Shown: positions 10,196 through 19,889, numbered from the stretch's first letter. The stretch: 64,000 nt of DNA from Desulfosporosinus metallidurans (GCF_001936615.1 NZ_MLBF01000017.1:1-64000), one strand, 5' to 3'. Made by a program: numbers and translations. The notes: generated by a model not told the origin, from the letters alone.

Positions 10196-10693
10196 TTACC
10201 GATCCTTAGCTGGAATTGGCCCCCTTGAAAGAGCAATCCTACCTGTCCGAGCAATTTCAATAATTCCATGATCCTCATCGAGGACTTGGCATAAAGCATC
10301 GATCTTTGTTTCATCCCCGGAAAGTTCGATAACCATCGTCTCCCGGTTAACATCCACAATGCTTGCCCGGAAAATATCCACAATATTAATGATATCTGAA
10401 CGGGTCTCTAGGCTCGCTTTGACCTTAATTAAGGCTAACTCGCGCTGAATCGACTCGACGGCCGTAAGATCACTAATTTTTATGACATCCACTAATTTAG
10501 ACAGTTGGTTAACAACCTGCTCCTGCTCGATCTCATCCCCTTCCACCACAATCGTAATTCTCGTGGTATCCGGTTCCTCCGTATATCCTGCAGCAATACT
10601 TTCAATATTAAACGCTCGGCGGCTAATCAGTCCGGAAATATGGGTTAAAACCCCTGGTCTATTTTCTACTAAAACAGCGAGTGTGTGTTTCAT
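10196..10693 (-). CDS. ilvN: Acetolactate synthase small (regulatory) subunit
   Basis: A 165-residue protein of normal length for the regulatory subunit of acetohydroxyacid synthase, the first common enzyme of isoleucine, valine and leucine synthesis. The N-terminal ACT domain (about 1-75) begins MKHTLAVLVENRPGVLTHIS, the usual effector-binding opening, and the C-terminal domain carries the family's TRSDIINIVDIFRA block. The subunit binds valine and controls the catalytic subunit. It lies 4 bp behind ilvB on the same strand, so the two are co-translated as a unit, and a strong terminator follows. No other ilv/leu genes are in the window. Some annotations use ilvH for the same protein. Confidence 0.95.
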   Translation of the reverse strand: MKHTLAVLVENRPGVLTHISGLISRRAFNIESIAAGYTEEPDTTRITIVVEGDEIEQEQVVNQLSKLVDVIKISDLTAVESIQRELALIKVKASLETRSDIINIVDIFRASIVDVNRETMVIELSGDETKIDALCQVLDEDHGIIEIARTGRIALSRGPIPAKDR

Positions 10694-10697
10694 GCAA

Positions 10698-12386
10698 CTA
10701 ACCTCCCATAATCATCTGGTCCAAACGTGCACCCGACGGAACCATAGGCAAGACGTCCACCGTTTCCGGCGTCCGGATATCCACGACGACAGGACCAGGC
10801 GTAGCTAACGCTTCTTTTAGGACTTTATCAAGTTCCTCCGGTTTAGTCACCCTTAATCCAGCCACACCCATAGCCTCAGCCAATTTCACAAAATCAGTGT
10901 TTCCTTTAAGACTAGTATGTGAATAGCGTCCGCCGTAAAACATCCTTTGCCACTGAGCTACCATGCCTAGCGTCTGATTATTTAAGATCAAGATCTTAAC
11001 TGGAAAATTATAATTCGCAGCAGTCGCCAGTTCCTGGCAGTTCATCATGATTCCGCCATCGCCAGCAAATAAAATCACCGTACTATCCGGCAAACCACAT
11101 TGCGCTCCCAGAGCAGCTGGAAGACCATACCCCATCGTACCTAGCCCGCCAGAGGTCAGAAACGAAAGAGGATGTTTAAATCCGTAGTACTGAGCTACCC
11201 ACATCTGATGTTGTCCAACATCCGTGACAATCACGGCATCACCCTGGGTCAACTCGCTGACTTTCTCTATCACAGTTTGTGGCATCACGAGCTCTGCGTC
11301 GCGCTCGTAAGTTAAAGGGTTTTCGCGTTGCCAGCTAAGAACATTCTCAGTCCAGGCTCGAACTTGTTGTTTTAACTCGCTGGAAACGTCCTTAACCCGT
11401 TGCACAAGAGCAGGTAAAGACCATTTCAGGTCTCCAATCACGCGCAAATGGGCCAAAACATTTTTGTTAATTTCCGCAGGATCGATGTCAAAGTGAACCA
11501 CTTTGGCCTTTGAAGCAAAATCGCTCAAAAGTCCAGTCACTCGATCATCAAAACGAACCCCGATACCTAGCAACAAGTCACATTCTGTCGTCGCCATATT
11601 GGCTGCATACGTTCCATGCATTCCAACCATGCCAAAAAACTGGGGATGATCATACGGAAGACTTCCCAAACCCATCAAGGTCGAAATGACAGGAAACCCT
11701 GTCTGATCAACGAGCTGTCTCAAGGCTTCAGACGAACCCGATAGATTCACCCCACCACCTATAAAAATAAGCGGTTTGCGAGCGGATCTTAATTCCTCAA
11801 AAACCTGATTGATCGTCTCTAGATTCCCTTCGAATATAGGATGATACCCCCGCAACTTCACTTCTGACGCATAATGATAATCCAGAGAAGCAGCAAAGAC
11901 ATCTTTAGCAACATCTACTACCACAGGTCCGGGCCTACCTGTACGTGCAATATAGAAAGCTTCTTTAAGAACTCCAGGTAAATCCTCTACCTTTTTCACC
12001 AAATAGTTGTGTTTCGTAACAGGAGTCGTGATCCCTCGAATGTCTGCCTCTTGGAAGGAATCCCTTCCAATCAGAGGAACGGCGACTTGACCCGTAATCG
12101 CAACTAAGGGTATAGAATCCATGTAAGCTGTGGCAATACCTGTCACTAAATTGGTTGCCCCCGGCCCGGAAGTAGCAATGACCACTCCGACCTTACCAGT
12201 TGCCCTGGCATAACCGTCGGCTGCATGAACCGCTCCCTGTTCATGTTTGGTTAGAATATGTCTAAACTCTGCAGTATACAAAGCATCATAAAGCGTCAAC
12301 ACCGCCCCTCCGGGATAGCCAAAAACTACGTCAACGTTTTCGTTCTTCAGGGATTCTATAATTGCTTCTGCTCCACTCATCTTCAA
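10698..12386 (-). CDS. ilvB: Acetolactate synthase large (catalytic) subunit
   Basis: A 562-residue thiamine diphosphate enzyme that condenses two pyruvates to 2-acetolactate, or pyruvate with 2-oxobutyrate. The N-terminal domain holds the catalytic glutamate in LTKHEQGAVHAADGYAR, the central domain binds FAD (GRDSFQEADIRG and later), and the C-terminal domain has the thiamine motif GDGGIMMNCQEL...NN. Length is standard. Start is taken as TTG 12386, seven bases after GGGAGGG; ATG two codons later is the alternative. A short GAACC/GGTTC hairpin lies in the leader, but I see no T-box consensus. Forms an operon with ilvN. Confidence 0.95.
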   Translation of the reverse strand: MKMSGAEAIIESLKNENVDVVFGYPGGAVLTLYDALYTAEFRHILTKHEQGAVHAADGYARATGKVGVVIATSGPGATNLVTGIATAYMDSIPLVAITGQVAVPLIGRDSFQEADIRGITTPVTKHNYLVKKVEDLPGVLKEAFYIARTGRPGPVVVDVAKDVFAASLDYHYASEVKLRGYHPIFEGNLETINQVFEELRSARKPLIFIGGGVNLSGSSEALRQLVDQTGFPVISTLMGLGSLPYDHPQFFGMVGMHGTYAANMATTECDLLLGIGVRFDDRVTGLLSDFASKAKVVHFDIDPAEINKNVLAHLRVIGDLKWSLPALVQRVKDVSSELKQQVRAWTENVLSWQRENPLTYERDAELVMPQTVIEKVSELTQGDAVIVTDVGQHQMWVAQYYGFKHPLSFLTSGGLGTMGYGLPAALGAQCGLPDSTVILFAGDGGIMMNCQELATAANYNFPVKILILNNQTLGMVAQWQRMFYGGRYSHTSLKGNTDFVKLAEAMGVAGLRVTKPEELDKVLKEALATPGPVVVDIRTPETVDVLPMVPSGARLDQMIMGG

Positions 12387-12519
12387 ATTATTGACCCTCC
12401 CTTTCTGCTCACCTCTGAACCGACAGGTTCATAAATGTTTCCCTATATTATAACAGATTTAAGTTTAATCAAAATATTCTTTTTGTTAAATGAGTAGCAT
12501 TTTTTCACTATTATAGCAT

Positions 12520-12557
12520 AAATGCAGCTAACCCTTACGGAGAGATTAGCTGCATTT
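12520..12557 (-). terminator. Intrinsic terminator after DUF6765-type gene
   Basis: AAATGCAGCTAA (12520-12531) pairs perfectly with TTAGCTGCATTT (12546-12557). It lies between the stop of the gene at 12649 and the ilvB leader and would keep the two transcripts apart. Confidence 0.7.
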
Positions 12558-12648
12558 AACTTCACAAATAGTCCAGCTCTTTCTTGAGAAAATTCGCCGG
12601 GAAGTACCGTCTTGGGCATTCCATAGTCACTTCAATAGAGACCCCAAG

Positions 12649-13764
12649 TTAATGAGGAATGCTTAATTCATACTTAGTGCAGTATTGGAAGAATTTCTTC
12701 TTATACCACTTAACCGCTCGATAAAAACCATACCAATTAGAATTTGAAAAGTTATCCGCTAATTGAACTCCATCCACTTGCCTATCATCAAAAATTTTTG
12801 GGTCAAAATTACGAAATGCTTCTTTCAACCATTTATTGTCATCGTAGGTTATTAAATCTAGGTCATCCGTATTAAATAGTCCCTGCTCGATAAGAAGTCG
12901 TATCCAATTCTTTTCCCTTTTCTTATCCTCTCCTTCCGATAACAGCGTATCCATAAGGATATCAAAGTTTTCAAATCCTAAATAACAATCCAAGTATTGA
13001 TTATGTAATGCTAGATAATCCTCCAAATGTTTTCTAATGTTATTGAAAGCTCGTTTAAATCTTTCTTTATTGTCGATCTCTACGCTCTTATAAGAACCAT
13101 TAAATTCGCCACTTTCGTCAAACTCATACGACCAGACCAAGGAAGGGATATCTGGAAATTCCAGTGCTTGACCATGTCCGTAGGCAGGCATAATTCGATC
13201 AAATAATTTCTCATAGTTTTCCCGACCGAATTGCGCAAAAAAATGTAGGATTTTGTATAACAACCCTAAATCTTCTTTTGTTATTGCTTTACAATTCTTA
13301 ATATCATTGACTTTACTCAACATCCCACTAAACCCTTGGTGAGTGTAGGAATCTGCATACGCATGCAAAATGATACCTAGCTTAATCAAGTCATCCTCAA
13401 GAAATACGTCATTTATGATATCTAGAATTATTGGGGCTTCTTCCTTGCAACGCAGCCTTTTCGTAAAGTTCTCACCTTTACAGCCTGGAACAAAATGAAA
13501 GGCAATCGTGTTGTTTACCATAGCCTCGTAATTAAATGTATTAATGCGAAAGTAAGAATGGCAAGTCGCCATATTAAAAAAAGCAGAACGATTTTCAACA
13601 AGGTCATGCTCAGGAATATGACTCGAACTATCAATAAACATAAGATTTATTTTCGCATCATCCACAAATTGTGAAGCATAGGCAATGACTTGAGCACTGT
13701 CTTTTTTAAAACCACATGCGCGACAAAACGCTAGAATAGCATAGTAATGGGCATCTCTTTTCAT
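12649..13764 (-). CDS. DUF6765-like protein of unknown function
   Basis: A 371-residue soluble protein. The opening MKRDAHYYAILAFCRACGF and IAYASQFVDDA match what I recall of the DUF6765 family found in clostridia and other anaerobes. Histidine and aspartate pairs occur in a helical context (ILHAYADSYTHQGFSG, about 130-145), a pattern reminiscent of zinc-dependent phospholipase C/S1-P1-type helical folds, but this is only a resemblance. No signal peptide or membrane segment is seen. A ribosome binding site (AGGAGGGG) precedes the ATG. It is transcribed away from the DUF4474 gene, with about 95 bp between them. Function unknown. Confidence 0.72.
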   Translation of the reverse strand: MKRDAHYYAILAFCRACGFKKDSAQVIAYASQFVDDAKINLMFIDSSSHIPEHDLVENRSAFFNMATCHSYFRINTFNYEAMVNNTIAFHFVPGCKGENFTKRLRCKEEAPIILDIINDVFLEDDLIKLGIILHAYADSYTHQGFSGMLSKVNDIKNCKAITKEDLGLLYKILHFFAQFGRENYEKLFDRIMPAYGHGQALEFPDIPSLVWSYEFDESGEFNGSYKSVEIDNKERFKRAFNNIRKHLEDYLALHNQYLDCYLGFENFDILMDTLLSEGEDKKREKNWIRLLIEQGLFNTDDLDLITYDDNKWLKEAFRNFDPKIFDDRQVDGVQLADNFSNSNWYGFYRAVKWYKKKFFQYCTKYELSIPH

Positions 13765-13859
13765 AGTTCCCCTCCTTAAACTTCGATCAAAAAATTTATG
13801 AATCGATGCACCATACTATGCGCAAACCAAATATTATGTACTAAAGGGGGGTGATCTAA

Positions 13860-14777
13860 ATGTCCGTTCGGGTAATAAACTCTAACGATGAAACGGTCCT
13901 CTTACCTCAAGAGACGGGTAATGAGGAACTGGATAATATAGTAGAAATTGCCGGTTATTCATATGATCCAAAACAAGACATTTTTTATTCTAATATGGAT
14001 CCATGGCAAAGAGGGATTGGATATTGTCGTTTGTATGATGAAGCGGCAGCACCTTTAGGAATGATTATAGATTGTGAACCGATTTACTTTGAATATGGTG
14101 GAAAAAAATGGATGATTGCCTTGTGGAAAGGCCAGTATGATCTGGTAACGGGTTGCGAAATAGGCGTCTATACAGGGACTCTTGATCTAAAGATTCCTGG
14201 TTTTCTTAGGGGTGCTTTTTATCATTGTGCAAGCAATGACGATCTTTTGCAAATGTCCTATACTTTAATCAAGAATAACAAACCATACTTTACACGAGAA
14301 GGAACCCACTGGTGGCTCACAGGTTTTAGACTAGGAGAGTTTTCCGAACCCTCAGAACTAATGATGGACGTTAAAATTACCTTGAAAAATGTGCCAATGT
14401 GTGAGGCGTTTGTGATCGGATTAAGAAATGCAGGATACTCTGATGATGAATTTACAACAGAAACGGATAGAACTACAGTAAGTTTCAAATTTGGTGTGCC
14501 CCATACACGACAACCGATTACACGGACACCAACAACAGATTGGTTCATTCAAAGAAAAAATGAACAATTATGTATTAAGTATCAAGAAATTACGAAAACA
14601 TCGACTACTATGCCGGATAAAATTAAAGCGATCGAGGAACAAGCGCCTGAGTTATATGGTAAAATCATGAGGTTTGGAAAATCCAAAGCATTATTTGAGA
14701 TCTTCGAAACATCATTACTTGTAATCATTGTAACCGGGATGTTAATTTTATCTCAGCAACGCGCTAAACACAACTAA
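13860..14777 (+). CDS. DUF4474-domain protein with C-terminal membrane anchor
   Basis: A 305-residue protein. The region AGYSYDPKQDIFYSNMDPWQ through MIIDCEPIYFEYGGKKWMI and LWKGQYDLVTGCEIGVY (about 30-110) fits the DUF4474 family of clostridial proteins. A single hydrophobic segment near the end (about 280-298, LLVIIVTGMLILS) followed by a short basic tail suggests a tail-anchored membrane protein with the bulk in the cytoplasm. AAAGGGGGGTGA precedes the ATG. No recognised catalytic motif. It stands alone; the gene before it is divergent. Function unknown. Confidence 0.72.
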   Translation: MSVRVINSNDETVLLPQETGNEELDNIVEIAGYSYDPKQDIFYSNMDPWQRGIGYCRLYDEAAAPLGMIIDCEPIYFEYGGKKWMIALWKGQYDLVTGCEIGVYTGTLDLKIPGFLRGAFYHCASNDDLLQMSYTLIKNNKPYFTREGTHWWLTGFRLGEFSEPSELMMDVKITLKNVPMCEAFVIGLRNAGYSDDEFTTETDRTTVSFKFGVPHTRQPITRTPTTDWFIQRKNEQLCIKYQEITKTSTTMPDKIKAIEEQAPELYGKIMRFGKSKALFEIFETSLLVIIVTGMLILSQQRAKHN

Positions 14778-14877
14778 CAAAGAGCAATAATATACCAAGG
14801 GCGTTGGACATGAAACTGAAATATAACTAAAGAGTGCCTCTGAGCGTTAGTTGCAGTTAAGTATCGATGAATTTAAA

Positions 14878-14912
14878 AATACCCCCGACAAAGCTAGTTT
14901 GTCGGGGGTATT
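14878..14912 (-). terminator. Terminator of BMP transporter operon
   Basis: AATACCCCCGACAAA (14878-14892) and TTTGTCGGGGGTATT (14898-14912) form a perfect 15-bp stem with a five-base loop. It lies between the DUF4474 gene and the last transporter gene and can serve both strands. Confidence 0.85.
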
Positions 14913-14948
14913 AACTTATTTTACGCATAGTTCAATTCGAATTTCGCG

Positions 14949-15881
14949 CTACCTCTCCTCTCGGTCATAGGACAGACCCAAAGCTCCGGGAGTTGATAAA
15001 CGTCCTTTGTGTCGAGCGACCACCACTACCAGGACCAACACCGTAAACAGGTAGGGTAGCATTTTTAAGAAAAAGGGCGACACGTGAACCCCTAAAACCT
15101 GCAGGCGGAAACCAAGGGCATCAATCCCCCCAAACAGGTAAGAACCCAATAAAGCTCGCAATGGATTCCACAGAGCAAAGATAACCAGAGCCACCGCGAT
15201 CCAGCCCCGTCCAGCCGTCATATTTTCCAGCCAACTGGGGGCATAGGCCAAAGATAGATAAGCTCCCCCGGCTCCACCTAACATGCCACCGACAATTACA
15301 TAGATATATCTTAAGAAAAAGACATTTAAACCAAGTGCATCCATAGCCGCTGGATTTTCTCCCAAGGCCCTGAGGTTTAACCCCGGTCTGGTACGATACA
15401 TGTAAAACCATAGGAGGATTACCAGAGCGTAACTGATGTACACCAGAATGTCATGTTGAAATAAAATGGGGCCGATGATCGGTATATTTGCCAAGGGGCC
15501 AAGGGGCGTAATAGTGAATGGCTTAGGCACGGGTATTCCGATATATCCCTTTCCGAGGTAGCCGCTAAGTCCAGTCCCAAAAATCGTCAGACTCAAACCA
15601 CTGACTACCTGGTTGGCCCGTAAGGTAATGGTTAAAAAGGCATGGATGAGAGCCACTGCTCCACCTGCTAGCATGGAGACCAGTAAACCAATCCAAGGAT
15701 TGCCCGTGGCCACCGCCGCCATAAACCCTGAGACCGCGCCCACCAACATAATTCCCTCAACGCCCAGATTGATGATCCCGGCGCGTTCGGTAATGAGTTC
15801 TCCCAAGGCCGCATAGAGGATAGGAGTACCAGCGGTAATTGCGGCTGCCAATAAAGGTATCAAGAATTCTTGGATGCTCAA
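14949..15881 (-). CDS. Nucleoside-type ABC transporter permease 2 (BMP system)
   Basis: A 310-residue inner-membrane permease with eight to ten hydrophobic segments. The ALGELITERAGIINLGVEGIML opening and the RALGENPAAMDALGLNV cytoplasmic loop (about 170-190), where it contacts the ATPase, are hallmarks of the branched-chain/BMP permease family, here closest to the NupQ/YufQ type that imports nucleosides. It overlaps the upstream permease by 4 bp (ATGA) and ends the operon; a strong terminator follows. Substrate is inferred from the family and the BMP lipoprotein. Confidence 0.9.
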   Translation of the reverse strand: MSIQEFLIPLLAAAITAGTPILYAALGELITERAGIINLGVEGIMLVGAVSGFMAAVATGNPWIGLLVSMLAGGAVALIHAFLTITLRANQVVSGLSLTIFGTGLSGYLGKGYIGIPVPKPFTITPLGPLANIPIIGPILFQHDILVYISYALVILLWFYMYRTRPGLNLRALGENPAAMDALGLNVFFLRYIYVIVGGMLGGAGGAYLSLAYAPSWLENMTAGRGWIAVALVIFALWNPLRALLGSYLFGGIDALGFRLQVLGVHVSPFFLKMLPYLFTVLVLVVVVARHKGRLSTPGALGLSYDREER

Positions 15882-16969
15882 TTTCCCAATTCCTCTCCTT
15901 TCCGGCTCACCAGTTTCACCCGGTAGTTAGTAAATACTTCGCCTCCGAGGACAAAGAAAAGAATCGCTCCCTGCATCATGGTTGCTACCGCTGCAGGCAC
16001 ACCCTCAAGCTGAACTGCATATCCCCCCACTTGCAAGGCCCCAAATAGCACTGAGACTAAGAGGATCGCTAAGGGGTTAAGTTTACTGAGCCAGGCCACG
16101 ATAATGGCAGAATACCCGTATCCTGGGCTGATTCCATGTTGGAGCCTGCCGATAATACCACTAACTTCGGTCATGCCTGCTAGCCCTGAAATCGCACCGC
16201 TGATAAACATGACCAAATAAATATTGCGTTTAATATTCATACCAGCATAGCGCGCTGCACGTTCACTTGAGCCTATGACCTTAATGCTGTACCCCCAGCG
16301 GGAATATTTGAAAACGACTGCCAGAATCATTGCCAGAGCTAAAGCAAAGAACAGTCCAGCATGAATGCGGGAATCCCCCAAACCAGGTAACCGAGCAGCA
16401 TCTGGGAAGGGTGCGCTTATTGGGAAGTTAGACCCTTTGGGATCCTTCCATGGACCGTAGACGAGATAGTCTACCCAGAGGATGGCAACATAGTTTAGCA
16501 TCAGACTCGTAATGATCTCGTTGACCTTCCATATTGCTCTAGGCAGAGCCGTTAGAAGAGCCCACAGCCCCCCTGCAATCATTCCGAGAACGATCATTCC
16601 CGGCAACATGAGGTAGATAGGCAGGTGGGGATAGGTTAATGGCAAAAAGGATGCGCCAAATGCCCCCATATAAAGCTGACCTTCTGCACCGATATTCCAT
16701 AATTGCATTTTGAAGGCCAACGAAACTCCCAGTGACGTCAACATCAACGGGATAGCCTTGACCATGGTCTCTGTGAGTCCATATTTTGAACCCAGACTTT
16801 CCCCGAACATGATCGAATACACGTGCAGTGGTTTTTGTCCGGTAAAGGACAAGAAGACTGCCCCTAATAATAGGGCCAGTAGTACCGATATTAAAGGTAT
16901 GATAAAAACCATCACCGGCGAAGGGGTAAGACGTTTTTCCAGTTTAAATGTGAGCCGGTTCATCGTCAT
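15878..16969 (-). CDS. Nucleoside-type ABC transporter permease 1 (BMP system)
   Basis: A 363-residue integral membrane protein with about ten membrane segments. The GLTETMVKAIPLMLTSLGVSLAF and WNIGAEGQLYMGAF blocks (about 65-105) and the IGSSERAARYAGMN loop (about 230-245) are typical of the larger BMP-system permease (NupP/YufP type). It pairs with the smaller permease to form the channel. The start overlaps the end of the ATPase gene by 26 bp; an internal ATG two codons later is also possible. Confidence 0.9.
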   Translation of the reverse strand: MTMNRLTFKLEKRLTPSPVMVFIIPLISVLLALLLGAVFLSFTGQKPLHVYSIMFGESLGSKYGLTETMVKAIPLMLTSLGVSLAFKMQLWNIGAEGQLYMGAFGASFLPLTYPHLPIYLMLPGMIVLGMIAGGLWALLTALPRAIWKVNEIITSLMLNYVAILWVDYLVYGPWKDPKGSNFPISAPFPDAARLPGLGDSRIHAGLFFALALAMILAVVFKYSRWGYSIKVIGSSERAARYAGMNIKRNIYLVMFISGAISGLAGMTEVSGIIGRLQHGISPGYGYSAIIVAWLSKLNPLAILLVSVLFGALQVGGYAVQLEGVPAAVATMMQGAILFFVLGGEVFTNYRVKLVSRKGEELGN

Positions 16970-18506
16970 TTATCCTTTCTCTGGCTGAGCGGGAGCCTGT
17001 CATTAAGAGTCCCACTTCTTCCAAGTCAGTTTGTTCAACGGGAAATTCTCCAGTTATTTGACCGTTGAACACTACCCCAACCCGGTCGGCCAATTTGAAT
17101 ATTTCATCAAGGTCCTCTGAGATCAGCAGGATCGCTGTTTGGCGTTTCTTTAACTCCAATAGCAATTTATGCACCGCTTCGGTGGCCCCAATATCCAGTC
17201 CCCGCGCTGGGTAGATTACCACCATTAATTTGGGGGAACTTGATATTTCTCTGGCCAGTAAAAGCTTTTGCAGATTGCCACCCGACAACATTTTTACAGG
17301 CTGACGCAGGCTAGCTAGTCTAACTTGGTACTGTTTAACCAGATCTTCGGCATTTTGTTGGACAACCCGTGATTTCAACAGCCAACGCCCCGAGTACTTG
17401 GGTTGATGATAGTTTTTCAAAATAAGATTGTCCAGCGTATTAAGGTCTGGGACCAGTCCCATCCCCAAGCGATCTTCAGGCACATAAGCTACCCCTAGGT
17501 CAATGATCATGCGAGGGGAGAGATTGCCTATATTACGATCGTTTAACAGGACTTTCCCACTCTCAACCCTGCGCAAACCGGAGATTACTTCCGCCATTTC
17601 CCGTTGGCCATTACCAGACACGCCTGCCAAACCAAGAACTTCTCCTTCTCGTACACAAAGAGACAGTTCACGTAAGCACGGAAGACCCATATCATTTAAG
17701 GCATTGACCTTATCTAGCTGCAGTACGACCTGGCCTACAGGGGAAGATTCCTTGTCATACTGCATTGTTACAGCTCTTCCCACCATTAAGCGGACCATCT
17801 CTTTAGCATTGATGTCGCTTTGCTCCAGTACACCGGCTACCTTGCCATGTCGCAGCACGGTAACCCGGTCTGCAACCGCCTCAACCTCATTTAATTTATG
17901 GGTTATGAGAACCACAGCACAACCTGCGGAGGCCATTCTACGCAAATTCCCAAACAGTTCCCCAGTTTCTTGAGGGGTTAGCACTGCCGTAGGTTCATCT
18001 AGTACCAAGACCTTCGAACCACGATAAAGCATCCGGACGATCTCTACTCGCTGTTTCTCTCCCACCGAAAGTTGCCATATTTTAGCGTGCAGATTAAGCT
18101 CCAGACCATATTTTTTTCCAAGCTCATGAATACTGGCTTTAAGTTTTTTGCCCGATAGGATAAAGGATGACTGTTTTTCACCTAACGTAATATTTTCGGC
18201 AACGGTGAAGGGCTCCACCAGTTTGAAGTGTTGGTGAATCATGCCGATACCGCAGGCTATAGCATCTCTGGGGGAACGCAATTTTTGCTCAAGCCCATTT
18301 ACCAGGATTTTTCCCTCATCCGGCCTGTAAAGACCGGCCAGTATGGACATTAGGGTGCTTTTCCCTGACCCGTTTTCTCCCAATATAGCATGAATTTCTC
18401 CAGGGTAAATATCAAGGTCCACATGGTCATTAGCCAGTACGCCCGGGAATTTTTTCACAATTCCCTGCAATTGGATTAGGGATTGGTTCATCTCTGTTCC
18501 CCTCAA
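16944..18506 (-). CDS. ABC transporter ATPase with two nucleotide-binding domains (BMP system)
   Basis: A 520-residue cytoplasmic ATPase. The first domain has a full Walker A (GENGSGKST, about 43-51), signature LSVGEKQR and Walker B VLVLDEPT. The second has the degenerate Walker A (GVSGNGQRE), signature LSGGNLQK and YPARGLD in place of Walker B, as is usual for sugar/nucleoside importers of the MglA/NupO type. Thus one site hydrolyses ATP and the other is largely structural. A 118-bp gap with two hairpins separates it from the binding-protein gene, which may let the lipoprotein be made in excess. Confidence 0.92.
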   Translation of the reverse strand: MRGTEMNQSLIQLQGIVKKFPGVLANDHVDLDIYPGEIHAILGENGSGKSTLMSILAGLYRPDEGKILVNGLEQKLRSPRDAIACGIGMIHQHFKLVEPFTVAENITLGEKQSSFILSGKKLKASIHELGKKYGLELNLHAKIWQLSVGEKQRVEIVRMLYRGSKVLVLDEPTAVLTPQETGELFGNLRRMASAGCAVVLITHKLNEVEAVADRVTVLRHGKVAGVLEQSDINAKEMVRLMVGRAVTMQYDKESSPVGQVVLQLDKVNALNDMGLPCLRELSLCVREGEVLGLAGVSGNGQREMAEVISGLRRVESGKVLLNDRNIGNLSPRMIIDLGVAYVPEDRLGMGLVPDLNTLDNLILKNYHQPKYSGRWLLKSRVVQQNAEDLVKQYQVRLASLRQPVKMLSGGNLQKLLLAREISSSPKLMVVIYPARGLDIGATEAVHKLLLELKKRQTAILLISEDLDEIFKLADRVGVVFNGQITGEFPVEQTDLEEVGLLMTGSRSARERINDDEPAHI

Positions 18507-18526
18507 TTCACAAACAGTTTCTGACG

Positions 18527-18591
18527 AACTATTTAGAGGAAACTCTTAAATAGTTGAAGATTATGCCTAAAGCGTCCTCTAAGCATAATCT
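18527..18591 (-). promoter_or_regulatory. Two intercistronic hairpins between binding protein and ATPase genes
   Basis: AACTATTTAGAG (18527-18538) pairs with CTCTTAAATAGTT (18543-18555), and AGATTATGC (18558-18566) pairs with GCATAATCT (18583-18591). Neither has a T-run, so they are better read as mRNA-stabilising or partly terminating structures that raise the level of the upstream binding protein. Confidence 0.5.
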
Positions 18592-18624
18592 CTTGTTTAG
18601 ATAATGGATTTTATTCTAACCGTA

Positions 18625-19737
18625 TTATTTAGGGATGGTACCGTCAACACCCTCAACAAACCAGTTAAAGGAGAGCATATCTTTATCAGCCATTACCTGA
18701 CCAGCTGGGACTTTGACTTCTCCCTTTTGGTCTTTGATTGGTCCAGTAAAGACATCCCATTTTTTGTCCATGATTTTCGCTTTAGCATCTGCCACCAGTT
18801 TCTTGGTGTCTTCAGATACCATCGGGCCAAAAGGAGCAATGTCAACAACACCGTCGCTCAAAGAGCCCCAGTATTGTTCGTTTTTCCAAGTACCGTTTTT
18901 AACTGCTTGAATAGTCTTCACATAATATGGACCCCAGTTAAATACCGCGGAGGTAAGCACCGCCTTGGGTGCCATCTTGGACATATCACTATTGTATCCG
19001 ATACCGTATTTGCCTGCTTCTTCCGCAGCTTGCATAGGCCCAGGGGTATCCTGATGCTGGGTGATTACGTCAGCGCCGCCAGCCAGAAGGCTTTTAGCAG
19101 CATCTTTCTCTGCAGCAGGATCATACCAGGTATTAGTCCATACTACTTTTACTTTAGCGTTAGGATTTACAGAGCGTACCCCTTGGGTAAATGCATTGAT
19201 ACCTCGGATAACTTCCGGAATCGGGAACGCGGCAACATAGCCAATGAGGTTACTCTTAGTGGTTTTACCAGCAACGATACCCGTCAGATACCTAGCTTGG
19301 TAAGCGCGGCCGAAATAAGTACCCACGTTGTCTGCTGTTTTATAACCAGTGGCGTGCATAAACACTACATTAGGGAATTTTTTCGCCACATTAATGGTCG
19401 GATCCATATAACCAAAGCTGGTCGTAAAGATTACTTTGTTGCCTTTTTCAGCGAGTTGAGTAAATACGCGCTCCGCATCGGCGCCCTCAGGAACTGACTC
19501 GACAATGCTTGTTTCCACATCTGGCATTTTTTCAGCTAGGTATTTGCGACCAACGTCATGGGTATAGGTCCAGCCCCCGTCACCCACAGGTCCTACGTAA
19601 ACAAAAGCCACCTTCATTTTTTCCTTACTGGCTTCAGGCGCTTTGGTCTCTGCTGTTTTGGTCCCACAGCCAGATATAATCAGTAGTAAAGAAACCAGCA
19701 AGGTAACCAGGACTGTACTTCTCCGTTTTAATCTCAT
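18625..19737 (-). CDS. BMP-family substrate-binding lipoprotein
   Basis: The start is placed at ATG 19737, not the longer in-frame 19806, because it gives a proper lipoprotein signal: basic MRLKRRS, a hydrophobic core and the lipobox IISGC with cysteine 24; AGGAGG lies upstream. The mature protein has the Bmp/PnrA fold markers VAFVYVGPVGDGGWTYTHD, VIFTTSFGYMDP and GADVITQHQDTPG. BMP proteins bind nucleosides or related purines outside the membrane and hand them to the permease. First gene of the four-gene operon. A 16-bp palindrome and an attenuator-like hairpin lie in its leader. Confidence 0.92.
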   Translation of the reverse strand: MRLKRRSTVLVTLLVSLLLIISGCGTKTAETKAPEASKEKMKVAFVYVGPVGDGGWTYTHDVGRKYLAEKMPDVETSIVESVPEGADAERVFTQLAEKGNKVIFTTSFGYMDPTINVAKKFPNVVFMHATGYKTADNVGTYFGRAYQARYLTGIVAGKTTKSNLIGYVAAFPIPEVIRGINAFTQGVRSVNPNAKVKVVWTNTWYDPAAEKDAAKSLLAGGADVITQHQDTPGPMQAAEEAGKYGIGYNSDMSKMAPKAVLTSAVFNWGPYYVKTIQAVKNGTWKNEQYWGSLSDGVVDIAPFGPMVSEDTKKLVADAKAKIMDKKWDVFTGPIKDQKGEVKVPAGQVMADKDMLSFNWFVEGVDGTIPK

Positions 19738-19788
19738 TCCTAACTTTTCCTCCTCTTCCTTCTCCATGATCTTCTTAATTTTCCCCTC

Positions 19789-19804
19789 GCAAAGCATGCT
19801 TTGC
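19789..19804. promoter_or_regulatory. 16-bp perfect palindrome in BMP operon leader
   Basis: GCAAAGCATGCTTTGC is self-complementary over all 16 bases and sits between the leader terminator and the binding-protein start. It could be a repressor operator or a short RNA hairpin; the sequence alone does not decide. Confidence 0.4.
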
Positions 19805-19851
19805 AATCACAAGTTACATATGATTTATCTAAATCCCCCACCTCCGGCAAC

Positions 19852-19889
19852 AAAAAAGCTTTATAGAGATAAAAATCTCCATAAAGCTT
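19852..19889 (-). terminator. Terminator hairpin inside BMP operon leader (attenuator candidate)
   Basis: On the minus strand a 14-15 bp stem (plus-strand arms 19857-19870 and 19875-19889) with a four-base loop is followed by six T. It lies only about 25 bases after the predicted transcription start and upstream of the operon's first gene, so most transcripts should stop here unless something prevents it. Confidence 0.65.

Noticed and set aside
12387..12520. T-box or other riboswitch upstream of ilvB
   Set aside because: The T-box core AGGGTGGNACCGCG is absent and the leader is short; only a small GAACC/GGTTC stem is seen.
18604..19497. 297-residue plus-strand frame opposite the BMP lipoprotein gene
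   Set aside because: It is antisense to a clear BMP-family gene, has no ribosome binding site and an unnatural composition.
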